A stretch of DNA of 64,000 nt from Planomicrobium sp. Y74 (lineage in GTDB: Bacteria; Bacillota; Bacilli; Bacillales_A; Planococcaceae). Positions within the stretch are counted from its first letter, which is position 1; the number at the start of each line of letters is the position of its first letter. Under the pieces are notes generated by a model. It was not told where the DNA came from. It ran no database searches and was given only the letters and a program-made list of their open reading frames with translations. Shown here one piece after another: positions 1 through 7,380 of this stretch. Where the stretch lies: positions 1 to 64,000 of the forward strand of contig NZ_RCWH01000007.1 in NCBI RefSeq assembly GCF_003668635.1, written 5' to 3'. Position numbers and translations under genes: made by a program.

Positions 1-135
1 GCGGATTGCCCGTTACATAGACTACTACAACAACGAACGCATTAAACAAAAATTGGCCGGCATGAGCCCGGTGCAATACCGGACGCATACCAGCCAATTA
101 GCTGCATAAACTAAAACTCTAACTTTAAGGGGTCA
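1..135 (+). mobile_element. Right end of an IS3-family insertion sequence, truncated by the window edge
   Basis: The window opens inside an insertion sequence. The transposase tail (2-109) is followed by a short non-coding stretch ending in GGGGTCA at 129-135, which fits a right terminal inverted repeat of an IS150-type element. The left end and most of the transposase lie outside the window, so the exact boundary and target duplication cannot be confirmed. Confidence 0.6.
2..109 (+). CDS. IS3-family transposase (OrfB), C-terminal 35 residues only
   Basis: The frame reads into the window without a start and ends at TAA 107-109. It contains the residues YIDYYNNERIKQKLAGMSP followed by a VQY motif. 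This is the typical end of the DDE integrase domain of IS3/IS150 transposases, where the conserved YNxxRxxxxLxxxSPxxY pattern sits at the C-terminus. The catalytic DDE residues are not visible because the rest of the gene lies upstream of the window. Whether the element is intact cannot be judged. Confidence 0.8.
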   Translation, partial: RIARYIDYYNNERIKQKLAGMSPVQYRTHTSQLAA

Positions 136-176
136 CTACCTTTAGCAGCTTTTTTTATTATTATGCTCTTATTTAA

Positions 177-911
177 TTATTGGTTTTGATATTTATCTAC
201 CAGACATTCCTCAACAAATCTATCGAAAATGTTGATCGACGCCTGATCATTCTGCAACGCAAACTCTTCAGGATGCCATTGGATGCCAAGTACGAACTGA
301 TGGTTATCACTTTCCAACGCTTCGACCAGTCCATCCGCCGCACGGGCAGACACTCTCAATTTGTCAGAGACATCGCGCACTCCCTGATGATGGAATGAGT
401 TAACATGGAATTTCTTTTCACCCATGATGTCATACAGGCGGCTGTCTTCTTCCAACTCAACTGAATGAGTACGGTGAGTACGCATAGCCAGTTGAAGATG
501 CTGATACAATGTACCTTGATATTCAGCTTCTAAATCCTGATAGTTAGTACCTCCAAGAGATACATTCAGCATTTGCAGTCCACGGCACATTCCCATGAAG
601 GGTTTATCCAATTTTAAAAATTCGATAATAAGTTCTTTTTCATATTCATCACTGCCTGGATATACAGCTCCAAGGCTAGGATGCGGCTCTTCACCGTATA
701 GAGTCGGATTAATATCCCCGCCCCCCGTGACAATCAGGCCATCGAGCCGTTCACATAATAACGGTATATCTTCTTTATCAACAATTGGAACGATTAACGG
801 AAGTCCTCCTGATTGAAGAATTGCCTTTCCGTATACTGGATCAAGTGTGTATGTCTGGTCTTTTTCTACGCGTGCGGTAATACCTATTACAGGTTTTTTT
901 CTGTTTGTCAT
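177..911 (-). CDS. Peptidase C26 family gamma-glutamyl hydrolase (PuuD-like class I amidotransferase)
   Basis: This is a class I glutamine-amidotransferase-fold hydrolase of about 244 residues. The nucleophile elbow GMCRGLQMLNV carries the catalytic Cys, and the His-Glu pair is in GIQWHPEE near the C-terminus. Family members such as PuuD cleave gamma-glutamyl-GABA or similar gamma-glutamyl amides in the cytoplasm. The start was set at 911 because AAGAGG lies about nine bases upstream; the frame extends 14 codons further without a ribosome site. It is the last of five minus-strand genes. A link to GABA use is possible because gabD lies 3.6 kb away, but they are not one operon. The exact substrate is unknown. 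Confidence 0.85.
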   Translation of the reverse strand: MTNRKKPVIGITARVEKDQTYTLDPVYGKAILQSGGLPLIVPIVDKEDIPLLCERLDGLIVTGGGDINPTLYGEEPHPSLGAVYPGSDEYEKELIIEFLKLDKPFMGMCRGLQMLNVSLGGTNYQDLEAEYQGTLYQHLQLAMRTHRTHSVELEEDSRLYDIMGEKKFHVNSFHHQGVRDVSDKLRVSARAADGLVEALESDNHQFVLGIQWHPEEFALQNDQASINIFDRFVEECLVDKYQNQ

Positions 912-1057
912 AAATGGGTACCTCTTTCCTGTCAGCAGATTAATTCGAATCACTTCTTACGATATATACTCTGCTTTCTATACCCTCGATTCCCTTTAAC
1001 TAAAACATTTACCTTTACGCCCTGTCCTGGATACCGCAATAGAACTGCAGCTTACAT

Positions 1058-1375
1058 TCAATCTGCATCTTTTCCGGGATCAAAACGGTAATGATTTAAA
1101 TCGACTCTCGCTGCTTTTATTTCCACGCCCTCTGCCCGCAGAAGATCTGCCTGGGTTTGGCGATGATTATCATCCTGAATCGAAATTTCACCTGCTGCAT
1201 TTATCACACGGTGCCATGGCAGATCGTATTTTGCGCTCATACTGTGAAGCAGCCGAGCCACTTGTCTCGCTCCTCTTGGACTGCCGGCATGCGCAGCAAT
1301 TTGTCCATAGGTCATTACTTTGCCTGAAGGTATATTTTGAATTACTTGTATCGCCTTCCTTGTAAAAGCCTCCAT
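1058..1375 (-). CDS. Alkyltransferase-like protein (ATL), MGMT fold with Trp in place of catalytic Cys
   Basis: The 105-residue protein matches the C-terminal DNA-binding domain of O6-alkylguanine-DNA alkyltransferases: an IPSGKVMTYGQIA recognition region, then a PRGARQVARLL helix. In true MGMT the active site reads PCHRV; here it reads PWHRV, so the acceptor cysteine is tryptophan. This is the signature of ATL proteins, which bind O6-alkylguanine without repairing it and hand the lesion to nucleotide excision repair. The N-terminal MGMT domain is absent, as is usual for ATLs. It sits 35 bp downstream of the unknown gene at 1411-1878 and is probably co-transcribed with it. Confidence 0.9.
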   Translation of the reverse strand: MEAFTRKAIQVIQNIPSGKVMTYGQIAAHAGSPRGARQVARLLHSMSAKYDLPWHRVINAAGEISIQDDNHRQTQADLLRAEGVEIKAARVDLNHYRFDPGKDAD

Positions 1376-1410
1376 GAAGTTTCTTTCCTCTTTAGACTAT
1401 TTCCATTACT

Positions 1411-1878
1411 TCAGCTTTCTTTTTGCATTTCTTTGGCAAGTTCGCCATTCTTATAATCAACAATCACTGTTTTGCTGAATTCATATAAAGGCAGTTTGGC
1501 TGTTTGGAGCGATAAACCTTCGCTTGTGTAATGGATATGTTTATAATACCCGATTAATGCATCCACTACATCCTCCAACTCATCTATAGTATTCGAAGGA
1601 GGCATTGCAATATTTGGTTCGGCATTCTCTTTGTCCGCCTCGTCTCTAAAAGCCGTCTGCGACTCCATTAAGTCATTGATGGTCTGGTCAAAAAGCAACT
1701 GTCTTTCCTCTAAGCGGAAATAACGTCTCCAATAGACGAATATTTCCTTGGCAATCCCTAATTTTTTTGCACCGTTTACTGCATTCAGATTTTCCGTTAC
1801 ACATAATTGATGCATGATTTTTTTAAGAGACATTTTATATTCCCGTTCCACTACCCCTTTATATTGAAGATACCTCAA
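1411..1878 (-). CDS. Unrecognised 155-residue protein with a possible N-terminal helix-turn-helix
   Basis: I do not recognise this family. A TTG start is chosen because a GGGAGGG ribosome site sits about eight bases upstream; an in-frame ATG 15 codons later (1833) has no comparable site. Residues about 25-55 (NAVNGAKKLGIAKEIFVYW) resemble a helix-turn-helix of the kind found in transposase and regulator N-termini. The middle is acidic and the C-terminal third is alpha/beta-like. There is no signal peptide or membrane segment. It lies between the FemAB-like gene (58 bp upstream) and the ATL gene, all on the minus strand. Confidence 0.6.
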   Translation of the reverse strand: MRYLQYKGVVEREYKMSLKKIMHQLCVTENLNAVNGAKKLGIAKEIFVYWRRYFRLEERQLLFDQTINDLMESQTAFRDEADKENAEPNIAMPPSNTIDELEDVVDALIGYYKHIHYTSEGLSLQTAKLPLYEFSKTVIVDYKNGELAKEMQKES

Positions 1879-1936
1879 GTAGATCCCTCCCTGATAATCG
1901 TTTCAATCATTTATTCACATTCTCATGAACATCGAT

Positions 1937-2941
1937 TTAGGCATTGCCGTATCGTTTTATCAGTTCTGTTGCTTCTAATGGGTGAAATGCTTTGTATACT
2001 TCATGGTCATGGACCAATCGAGCAATGTAATAAGTGGAGGCTGCTGTTGCATATGACGGTTCCCCAGTTGTTTCCGCCTGTCCGGAAACTCCAATTTGCT
2101 TGCCCGCCAAGTGGTATTGAAGATAATTATTTTCAGCTCCCCACGCCGCTATTTTTTCTAAAAGCACTTCTTCTGCTCCCCCAACTTCCGCCCCTTCAGC
2201 TTTTCCGCTCAAGTGATTGTAAATATTCCCGCCTTTCGTTGTGAGCACATAATATGCTGCCAGAAGCTTATTGCCTTTATAAGCACCAAAGAGCTGAAGA
2301 TTCGGCCCAAGAGCACTGACCAGGGATTCAAAATAATCATTGGTGAAAAAGTAATAGCTGTCTTTTTCCTCATTCAGCCTTATGGTGGAATAATACAGAA
2401 CCAAAAAGTCGAACATATGCTTAACAGTCCCCAGTTTCTTTATGGCATATTCAGAAACAGCTTCTCTATCCCTGAAAACATTTTGAGATGAAAAATCTTG
2501 TAACGGAAGGGTATAGGTATCACAAACAGGAATGAGCTCCAGCTCGTCTTTGAAAAATTCCGCATTGTTCAACAGAGGGTGAAAACGGATAAATTCCGCA
2601 ACAATTTTTTCAGCCTGGCAATAATTCGAGAAGCCAGCAAGAAAATTTGCACCCAGTTTATAACCATCCCCATCAACTTTCAGCACAGGGCCTCCGTATC
2701 CGAATGGAGTTGTTATATCATAAAAAGAGAACTCATCTTCTTTGATTTGGCGTTTAATGAAGGGATAGGCAACCTCCCCTTCTCCGGTATCATCCACAAA
2801 ATAAAAAAGGGTCGCTTCCCCCGGGTCCAATTTAAGGGCACTATGGAAGTATTCACATGAATAATAGATATCGGTGATATTAAAAAGTTCTAAAATTTGC
2901 TGCCAGCGGTTTGTTTGGCTGGCAGAGACCAGCTCATACAT
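1937..2941 (-). CDS. FemAB/GNAT-like acyltransferase
   Basis: This 334-residue protein has the tandem GNAT layout of FemAB-type transferases: an N-terminal half with YPFIKRQI and a PFGYGGP motif, and a C-terminal half with GAYKGNKLLAAYYVLTTKG and a YNHLSG strand. FemAB proteins attach aminoacyl or acyl groups to peptidoglycan or exopolysaccharide precursors in the cytoplasm. The start is placed at 2941, where GGGGGA precedes an ATG, because the longer frame would run back into the upstream Wzz-like gene. Coupling to that gene (25 bp apart) suggests it modifies a surface polysaccharide. The acyl donor is unknown. Confidence 0.75.
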   Translation of the reverse strand: MYELVSASQTNRWQQILELFNITDIYYSCEYFHSALKLDPGEATLFYFVDDTGEGEVAYPFIKRQIKEDEFSFYDITTPFGYGGPVLKVDGDGYKLGANFLAGFSNYCQAEKIVAEFIRFHPLLNNAEFFKDELELIPVCDTYTLPLQDFSSQNVFRDREAVSEYAIKKLGTVKHMFDFLVLYYSTIRLNEEKDSYYFFTNDYFESLVSALGPNLQLFGAYKGNKLLAAYYVLTTKGGNIYNHLSGKAEGAEVGGAEEVLLEKIAAWGAENNYLQYHLAGKQIGVSGQAETTGEPSYATAASTYYIARLVHDHEVYKAFHPLEATELIKRYGNA

Positions 2942-2966
2942 TAAAGTTCCCCCATTCAAAACTAAA

Positions 2967-3632
2967 TTACTTAAACACTGTCTGGAAACTCGATCTTTTT
3001 CTTCTTCGTTCGAGGACACCGGTCCGGATTAGCATATTAAATAATTCTGCTATGAACGCCACCAGGATACCCACTATAGTGCCGAAAATCCCACCGATCA
3101 ACAAAACATAAAGCCCATTTTCTTCCAGTACAGGCGGCACCTCTTCTACGGAAGCTTTAGCGATGATTTCAAGGTTATCAACATTCATAAGTTTCCAACC
3201 TTCAGACACTGCTAGGTTTGCCAGTGAATTTGCTATTTCGCCGGCAACTTTCCTGCTCTTATCCTCTACAGTGATATTCAGGACATGAGAGGAAGGTACA
3301 TTTGAAACTGTCACTTTTTCAAACAACTCCGCCGGTGTCAGTGAAATTCCATTTTCCTCGACAGCTGCCGACAAAACTTCACTGCTCTTGATCATTGCAC
3401 TATAAGCCTCTACAACCTGCGGATCAGCCGACTTTTCTATCTGCCCTGCTTCAGGAAGCCCCGCAGTTGGCTGCTCTATGTAAAGTTGGCTTGTAGCTTG
3501 ATAATTTGGTGCAAATATAAAAGTGAGCAGCGCCCAGATAGTACCCGTGGAAAGAATTGCAATTCCTATGATCAACTTTATATGATTCTTTAGACTCTTT
3601 AGCATATTAAAAACCATGACTTTTTCCGCCAT
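2967..3632 (-). CDS. Wzz/YveK-type polysaccharide chain-length modulator
   Basis: This is a 221-residue membrane protein with two transmembrane segments (about residues 18-38 and 173-195) flanking an extracellular domain, the topology of polysaccharide co-polymerases such as YveK/CapA. A proline-containing patch (SVEEVPPVLEENG) precedes the second helix, as is usual. A perfect AAGGAGG lies seven bases before ATG 3632. Unlike the other Wzz gene of this window (32290-33078), no tyrosine kinase follows it; a FemAB-like transferase does. The C-terminus ends in a basic tail and has no tyrosine cluster. It probably acts on a cell-surface polymer made by genes elsewhere. Confidence 0.8.
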   Translation of the reverse strand: MAEKVMVFNMLKSLKNHIKLIIGIAILSTGTIWALLTFIFAPNYQATSQLYIEQPTAGLPEAGQIEKSADPQVVEAYSAMIKSSEVLSAAVEENGISLTPAELFEKVTVSNVPSSHVLNITVEDKSRKVAGEIANSLANLAVSEGWKLMNVDNLEIIAKASVEEVPPVLEENGLYVLLIGGIFGTIVGILVAFIAELFNMLIRTGVLERRRKRSSFQTVFK

Positions 3633-3654
3633 AAAATTTCCTCCTTATCAAAAA

Positions 3655-3863
3655 GAAATAGTTTTATGCTCTTTTATATCTAAAAATTCAGATTATTATA
3701 GTACCTTTATATCACATAACTCTAAGCACTTCTACTATTTAATTAATAAAAATGAAATAAACTTATCGAATTATGAGCATAAAGTCTCCTGCAATAATTA
3801 CAAATATTACGTATATTACATTTTTAGGCATTAATACCCTTCTTTTATCAATCAAAAAGCACC
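3655..3863. other. AT-rich intergenic stretch, no gene seen
   Basis: Between the Wzz-like gene and the terminator at 3864-3904 the sequence is very AT-rich. It holds no reading frame with a ribosome site. A minus-strand TATAAT at about 3695-3700 could be the -10 box of the Wzz promoter, but no convincing -35 lies at the right distance. Confidence 0.4.
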
Positions 3864-3904
3864 ATGCAAAAAAGCCCTACCCCGTAAAGGGTAGAGCTTT
3901 GCAT
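3864..3904 (-). terminator. Rho-independent terminator
   Basis: AAGCTCTACCC pairs with GGGTAGGGCTT across a six-base loop. On the minus strand the stem is followed by a run of six T. It lies downstream of the winged-helix gene at 4026-4322. Confidence 0.8.
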
Positions 3905-4025
3905 AATTACTTTAATAATCCCTGCAGAATTGAATAGGTAAGTTTCTGTAACATAAAGAAACAATAGTCATCCATATTTATATTAAAATATTAAAAAAAA
4001 ATCATTTAAATAAGTTTTTAATATC

Positions 4026-4322
4026 TCATTCTTTCCATAACCCAATGATTCCATTGCGGCGGTAAATGACTTTTTTATCTTCCAGGACCTTTAAAACTTT
4101 GGATAAAGATTGATGAGGAATATTTATATCGTGCGTAATCTCTTTAATTGTTTTAAATAATACACCGTCTGAAGATGCATTTACCACAAAGTAATTGACA
4201 AATTTTTCTCCTGTTTCTGCAATACGTTCAGACTCTGACGAAAAACAGTCATGGCATATCTCTTCAATCCTGCGTTCTGTAAATGGTCCAGACACTGCTT
4301 TATGGTTTTCGCTGACTTTCAT
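4026..4322 (-). CDS. Small winged-helix protein (RepL/MarR-like HTH)
   Basis: This 98-residue protein has a C-terminal winged helix: residues about 55-98 read as helix (FKTIKEITHDINIP), recognition helix (HQSLSKVLKVLEDKKV) and wing (IYRRNGIIGLWK). This resembles RepL-type plasmid replication proteins and small MarR-like regulators. A CHDC cysteine pair lies near residue 25. ATG 4322 is chosen because AGGAGG precedes it; the longer frame to 4361 lacks a ribosome site. It is divergent from gabD, and an inverted 12-bp repeat lies between the two genes, so a regulatory role at this locus is plausible. No replication genes are nearby, which argues against a plasmid origin. Confidence 0.6.
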   Translation of the reverse strand: MKVSENHKAVSGPFTERRIEEICHDCFSSESERIAETGEKFVNYFVVNASSDGVLFKTIKEITHDINIPHQSLSKVLKVLEDKKVIYRRNGIIGLWKE

Positions 4323-4370
4323 CAATTTCAACCTCCTGCTTACAGACTTGTAAATTCCCATTCTTTACTA

Positions 4371-4486
4371 CTTATACCCTCTCTCTTTTCAAATAGACAT
4401 TTCTGCGGAAAAAAGGAAAAAATTGAGGTAACTCCTTTCCTTTTTTATTCCTTTTGCACTTAAAATTTCTACTAAGAGGGTATAAG
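4371..4486. promoter_or_regulatory. Pair of identical 12-bp motifs facing both divergent genes; possible SigB-type -10 boxes or operators
   Basis: AGAGGGTATAAG occurs at 4475-4486 on the plus strand and, inverted, at 4371-4382, so each divergent gene has the same motif upstream. GGGTAT matches the -10 box of SigB promoters. For gabD, ACTTAA at 4458-4463 sits 14 bp upstream (4 of 6 to GTTTAA). For the winged-helix gene, GTCTAT lies 13 bp upstream. The repeat could equally be an operator for the winged-helix protein. Confidence 0.5.
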
Positions 4487-4520
4487 ATTGGAGTAGAAAA
4501 TATCCGAGGAGGTTATATGA

Positions 4521-5945
4521 ATGGAAGGAAAACATTATATTAATGGTGAATGGTCAACTGCCGGCGACGGCGTCATAAACGTAATGAACCCTGCAACAGG
4601 CGAACAGGTGGGGACAGTCCCAAACGGCGGTGAAGATGAAGCCACCCAAGCCATTGAAGCAGCCGCTGCGGCATTTCCCGAATGGTCGAAGACGACCGCT
4701 TATCACCGGTCAGAATTGCTGATGAAATGGCATGACCTGCTTATGGAAAACAAACAGGAAGTTGCAGAAATCATGACAAAGGAAATGGGCAAGCCACTTG
4801 CTGAGTCGATCGGTGAAATTGAATATTCCGCTGCATTCATTTCCTGGTTTGCCGAAGAAGGTAAGCGCGTTTATGGCCGGACAGTTCCCGCCAGCAAGGA
4901 AGGCAAACGCATCCAAGTGATCAAGCAGCCGGTCGGCGTAGTGGTATCAATCACTCCATGGAATTTCCCTGCTGCTATGATGGCACGAAAAATGGCACCT
5001 GCGCTCGCAGCCGGATGCTCATTTGTCGCTAAACCCGCGAAATTAACGCCGCTGACAGCCGTGCGTATCTATGAATTGGCTGAAGAAGCAGGTTTCCCGA
5101 AAGGCGTCATCAATATGGTGACAGGGAGCGCCAGCAAAATCGGCAAAGTATTTACCAGCCACCCGTCAGTCCGCAAACTGACATTCACCGGCTCTACTGA
5201 AATCGGAAAAGAGCTGATGAAACAAAGTTCAGAAACGATGCTGAACCTGTCTCTTGAACTGGGCGGGCATGCACCGATTATTGTCCTGGATGATGCAAAT
5301 ATCGAAGAAGCTGTAAAAGGCGTAGTGGCATCCAAGTTCCGCAATGCCGGACAGACTTGTGTCTGCGGAAACCGGATTTATGTCCAGGAAAGTATTGTCG
5401 AAGAGTTTTCGCGCAAGCTGCAGGAAGCCGCTTCGGACTTGAAAGTCGGCAACGGTCTGGATGAAGGCGTGCAGATTGGGCCGCTTGTTGATAAGGATGG
5501 TTATGAAAAAGTCGCGGAACACGTCAAAGATGCAGTCGACAAAGGGGCCAAAGTGCTTGTCGGCGGCGACGGCAAAGCAGAAAACGATTCCTATTTCTAT
5601 AATCCGACAGTATTGCTGAACGCGAATTCCGATATGCTGGTCATGAATGAAGAAACGTTCGGTCCGGTTGCACCGATCATGACATTCAAAACAGATGAAG
5701 AAGCTGTTAAATTGGCCAATGACACCCGTTTCGGATTGGCTGCCTATTTCTTCACCGACAGCATGACGCGTGGAACCTATATCGCTGAAAATCTCGATTA
5801 CGGCATTGTCGGCTGGAATGATGGATTGCCATCCGCGGCCCAGGCACCATTTGGCGGCATGAAAGAAAGCGGCATCGGACGCGAAGGCGGACAGGAAGGT
5901 TTGGAAGCATTCCTGGAGACAAAGTATATTTCAATTCAATTATAA
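4521..5945 (+). CDS. gabD: NAD(P)-dependent succinate-semialdehyde dehydrogenase
   Basis: This 474-residue aldehyde dehydrogenase oxidises succinate semialdehyde to succinate, the last step of GABA breakdown. It has the family marks: the Rossmann-fold [15 protein letters not shown] motif near residue 145, FTGSTEIGK near 223, the catalytic Glu in LELGGHAP near 247, and the catalytic Cys in [14 protein letters not shown] near 285. The ETFGPVAPI and [15 protein letters not shown] motifs are also present. Length is normal for GabD. GAGGAGG precedes ATG 4521. No GABA aminotransferase or permease is adjacent, so related semialdehydes are possible substrates. Candidate SigB elements lie upstream. 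Confidence 0.88.
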   Translation: MEGKHYINGEWSTAGDGVINVMNPATGEQVGTVPNGGEDEATQAIEAAAAAFPEWSKTTAYHRSELLMKWHDLLMENKQEVAEIMTKEMGKPLAESIGEIEYSAAFISWFAEEGKRVYGRTVPASKEGKRIQVIKQPVGVVVSITPWNFPAAMMARKMAPALAAGCSFVAKPAKLTPLTAVRIYELAEEAGFPKGVINMVTGSASKIGKVFTSHPSVRKLTFTGSTEIGKELMKQSSETMLNLSLELGGHAPIIVLDDANIEEAVKGVVASKFRNAGQTCVCGNRIYVQESIVEEFSRKLQEAASDLKVGNGLDEGVQIGPLVDKDGYEKVAEHVKDAVDKGAKVLVGGDGKAENDSYFYNPTVLLNANSDMLVMNEETFGPVAPIMTFKTDEEAVKLANDTRFGLAAYFFTDSMTRGTYIAENLDYGIVGWNDGLPSAAQAPFGGMKESGIGREGGQEGLEAFLETKYISIQL

Positions 5946-5955
5946 GAAAAAACAA

Positions 5956-5987
5956 ATCCCCAGCCTATCATTTGATGGGCTGGGGAT
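5956..5987. terminator. Bidirectional terminator between gabD and the cupin gene
   Basis: A 15-bp stem (ATCCCCAGCC...GGCTGGGGAT) with a two-base loop fills the 45-bp gap between the two convergent genes. It is flanked by A- and T-rich tracts on both sides, so it can serve both strands. Confidence 0.85.
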
Positions 5988-5990
5988 ATT

Positions 5991-6485
5991 TTATTTCCAC
6001 TTCTCTATTAGCGGCCCGTCATTGCCATAGACCGGGTCTTTCTGCGGTAAAGGGGTATTCTGGATATCCTCCAGTACGTACGGTCGTTCATCCAGATTCC
6101 CGACTTTCTTGTTCGGGCTGACACCGCCCGGATATGCGCCGACTATCTGGAAATCGTCGCTGGAGGATAATTTTTTGTGCCCGGTGCCTGCAGGCAAAAC
6201 TGCAACATCGCCTGTTTTGACTTCAATTTCCTGTCCGTCTTCCCCGCCAAGCAGTATAACAGCCGAGCCGGAGCGCACGCCCAGTGCTTCGTGTGTGTTG
6301 CTGTGGTAATGATGGTAATCAAATACCCCATTTGTCCAGCTGTTCGTCCAGCCATTCTTATTAAACGTCTCTTCAATCTTTTCCGGATTGTCTTCAAAAG
6401 CCCCTGGATAAATTGCCACACCCAATGAGTCGTTGTTCGGTATCATGCCATCATCTTCAAAATGAATGAAATTCGCTTTTTCCAT
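5991..6485 (-). CDS. Cupin-domain protein (YjlB-like)
   Basis: This is a 164-residue single-cupin protein. Motif 1 is seen as FDYHHYHSNTHEALGV with three potential metal-binding His, and motif 2 as AVLPAGTGHKKL. YjlB of Bacillus has the same length and layout; its function is unknown. ATG 6485 follows TTGGAG by about ten bases; an adjacent TTG just upstream is an alternative. The C-terminus (DERPYVLEDIQNTPLPQKDPVYG) matches the family. A promoter fitting SigB lies just upstream, so it is probably a general-stress gene. Confidence 0.8.
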   Translation of the reverse strand: MEKANFIHFEDDGMIPNNDSLGVAIYPGAFEDNPEKIEETFNKNGWTNSWTNGVFDYHHYHSNTHEALGVRSGSAVILLGGEDGQEIEVKTGDVAVLPAGTGHKKLSSSDDFQIVGAYPGGVSPNKKVGNLDERPYVLEDIQNTPLPQKDPVYGNDGPLIEKWK

Positions 6486-6517
6486 CAATTGATCACTCCA
6501 AAGCTTTTTACAGGACT

Positions 6518-6542
6518 TTACCCGGCTGTCAGGAAATTAATC
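6518..6542 (-). promoter_or_regulatory. Candidate SigB promoter of the cupin gene
   Basis: On the minus strand, GATTAA (6537-6542) and GGGTAA (6518-6523) are 13 bp apart. The SigB consensus is GTTTAA-N13/14-GGGWAW, so this is 5 of 6 and 6 of 6. It lies about 33 bp before the ATG. Confidence 0.55.
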
Positions 6543-6555
6543 AATGAATACCGTT

Positions 6556-7206
6556 TTAAAAGCCGAGGCGTTCCCGGATTGACCCGGCATAATTTTGGCT
6601 GACGGGCAGCAGCGAGCCGTCTTTCATTGTGAGAACATAGTTCGAAGATACGTCGCGCGCAATTTCTTCTATATAATTGATGTTCACTATAAAGGAACGA
6701 TGGACCGGCAGAAAATAATCCGGCAATTGATACCTGAGTTCTTTTAATGTATGGATTGTATTGTAAGCTTCTTCTTCGGAATAGAACCAGGTCTTTTTCT
6801 GGCTGCTTTCGATATGTGTCACACGCTCAATGGGCACTGGTCGCCAATTGTCTTCGAGCTTGCCGGTCAAAAAACGAAGCTGTGGCTTTCTCGACAATAC
6901 GTGGTTAGGCGGCAGCATAACCACCAGTACCGCTGCCTGCCCCGCGTACTCCATCGGATAACCGATACCGTAATAAGGAAAGCCCAGTGGCGAGTTCTCC
7001 ACCAGCTTTTCAAACTTCCCTCTTTTTTTGAACGTCTGTTCCGCCACACTTCCGACAGGCACCGGATCTCCTGCATGCATCCGCAGATCGAGCTCCCCCG
7101 CTTTGAAGTATACATATGAATCCCCTACTGCTACAGCGATTGACGCGGCTTTCGGAAGCCAGTCCCCCATGATTTGGCTGATCTGTTCCACTAATTCTTT
7201 TTCCAT
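6556..7206 (-). CDS. LytTR-family transcriptional regulator divergent from aceA
   Basis: This is a 216-residue regulator. Residues about 115-216 form a LytTR DNA-binding domain, with VPIERVTHIESSQKKTWFYS, the helix YNTIHTLKELRYQLP and the typical FLPVHRSFIVNINYIEEI strand. The N-terminal 105 residues are not a receiver domain: there is no phospho-Asp. They look like a PAS/GAF-type sensor ending in a hydrophobic strand (GQAAVLVVMLP). It is divergent from aceA-aceB across 174 bp, and ACAGTT half-sites lie in that gap. I infer that it controls the glyoxylate shunt in response to a small metabolite. AAGGGG eight bases upstream supports the start. Confidence 0.8.
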   Translation of the reverse strand: MEKELVEQISQIMGDWLPKAASIAVAVGDSYVYFKAGELDLRMHAGDPVPVGSVAEQTFKKRGKFEKLVENSPLGFPYYGIGYPMEYAGQAAVLVVMLPPNHVLSRKPQLRFLTGKLEDNWRPVPIERVTHIESSQKKTWFYSEEEAYNTIHTLKELRYQLPDYFLPVHRSFIVNINYIEEIARDVSSNYVLTMKDGSLLPVSQNYAGSIRERLGF

Positions 7207-7263
7207 CCCTTCGGCCCCTTTCCAGTCGTTTGTCTGCTAATAGACCATTTTATCCTCCAATAA

Positions 7264-7364
7264 AACTGTTCATCCAAATTTCAGGACAATAGGAATTATC
7301 TGTTATATATTAATATACATCAACATAAACTGTATTAATACAGTTAAATTAAAAATTTTTAATT
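7264..7364. promoter_or_regulatory. aceA upstream region with two adjacent 18-bp palindromes and LytTR-like half-sites
   Basis: Two perfect 18-bp palindromes stand one base apart: AACTGTATTAATACAGTT (7328-7345) and AATTAAAAATTTTTAATT (7347-7364). The first is built from two ACAGTT half-sites; a third ACAGTT lies on the minus strand at 7264-7269. ACAGTT resembles the core bound by LytTR regulators, although LytTR sites are more often direct repeats. The palindromes sit 17-53 bp before the aceA start and may act as operators. Confidence 0.5.
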
Positions 7365-7380
7365 CGAAGGGAATGGTTTG

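Noticed and set aside
4026-4322. Plasmid replication gene repL
   Set aside because: The winged helix is similar, but there is no origin, iteron or partner, and the gene sits among chromosomal metabolic genes.
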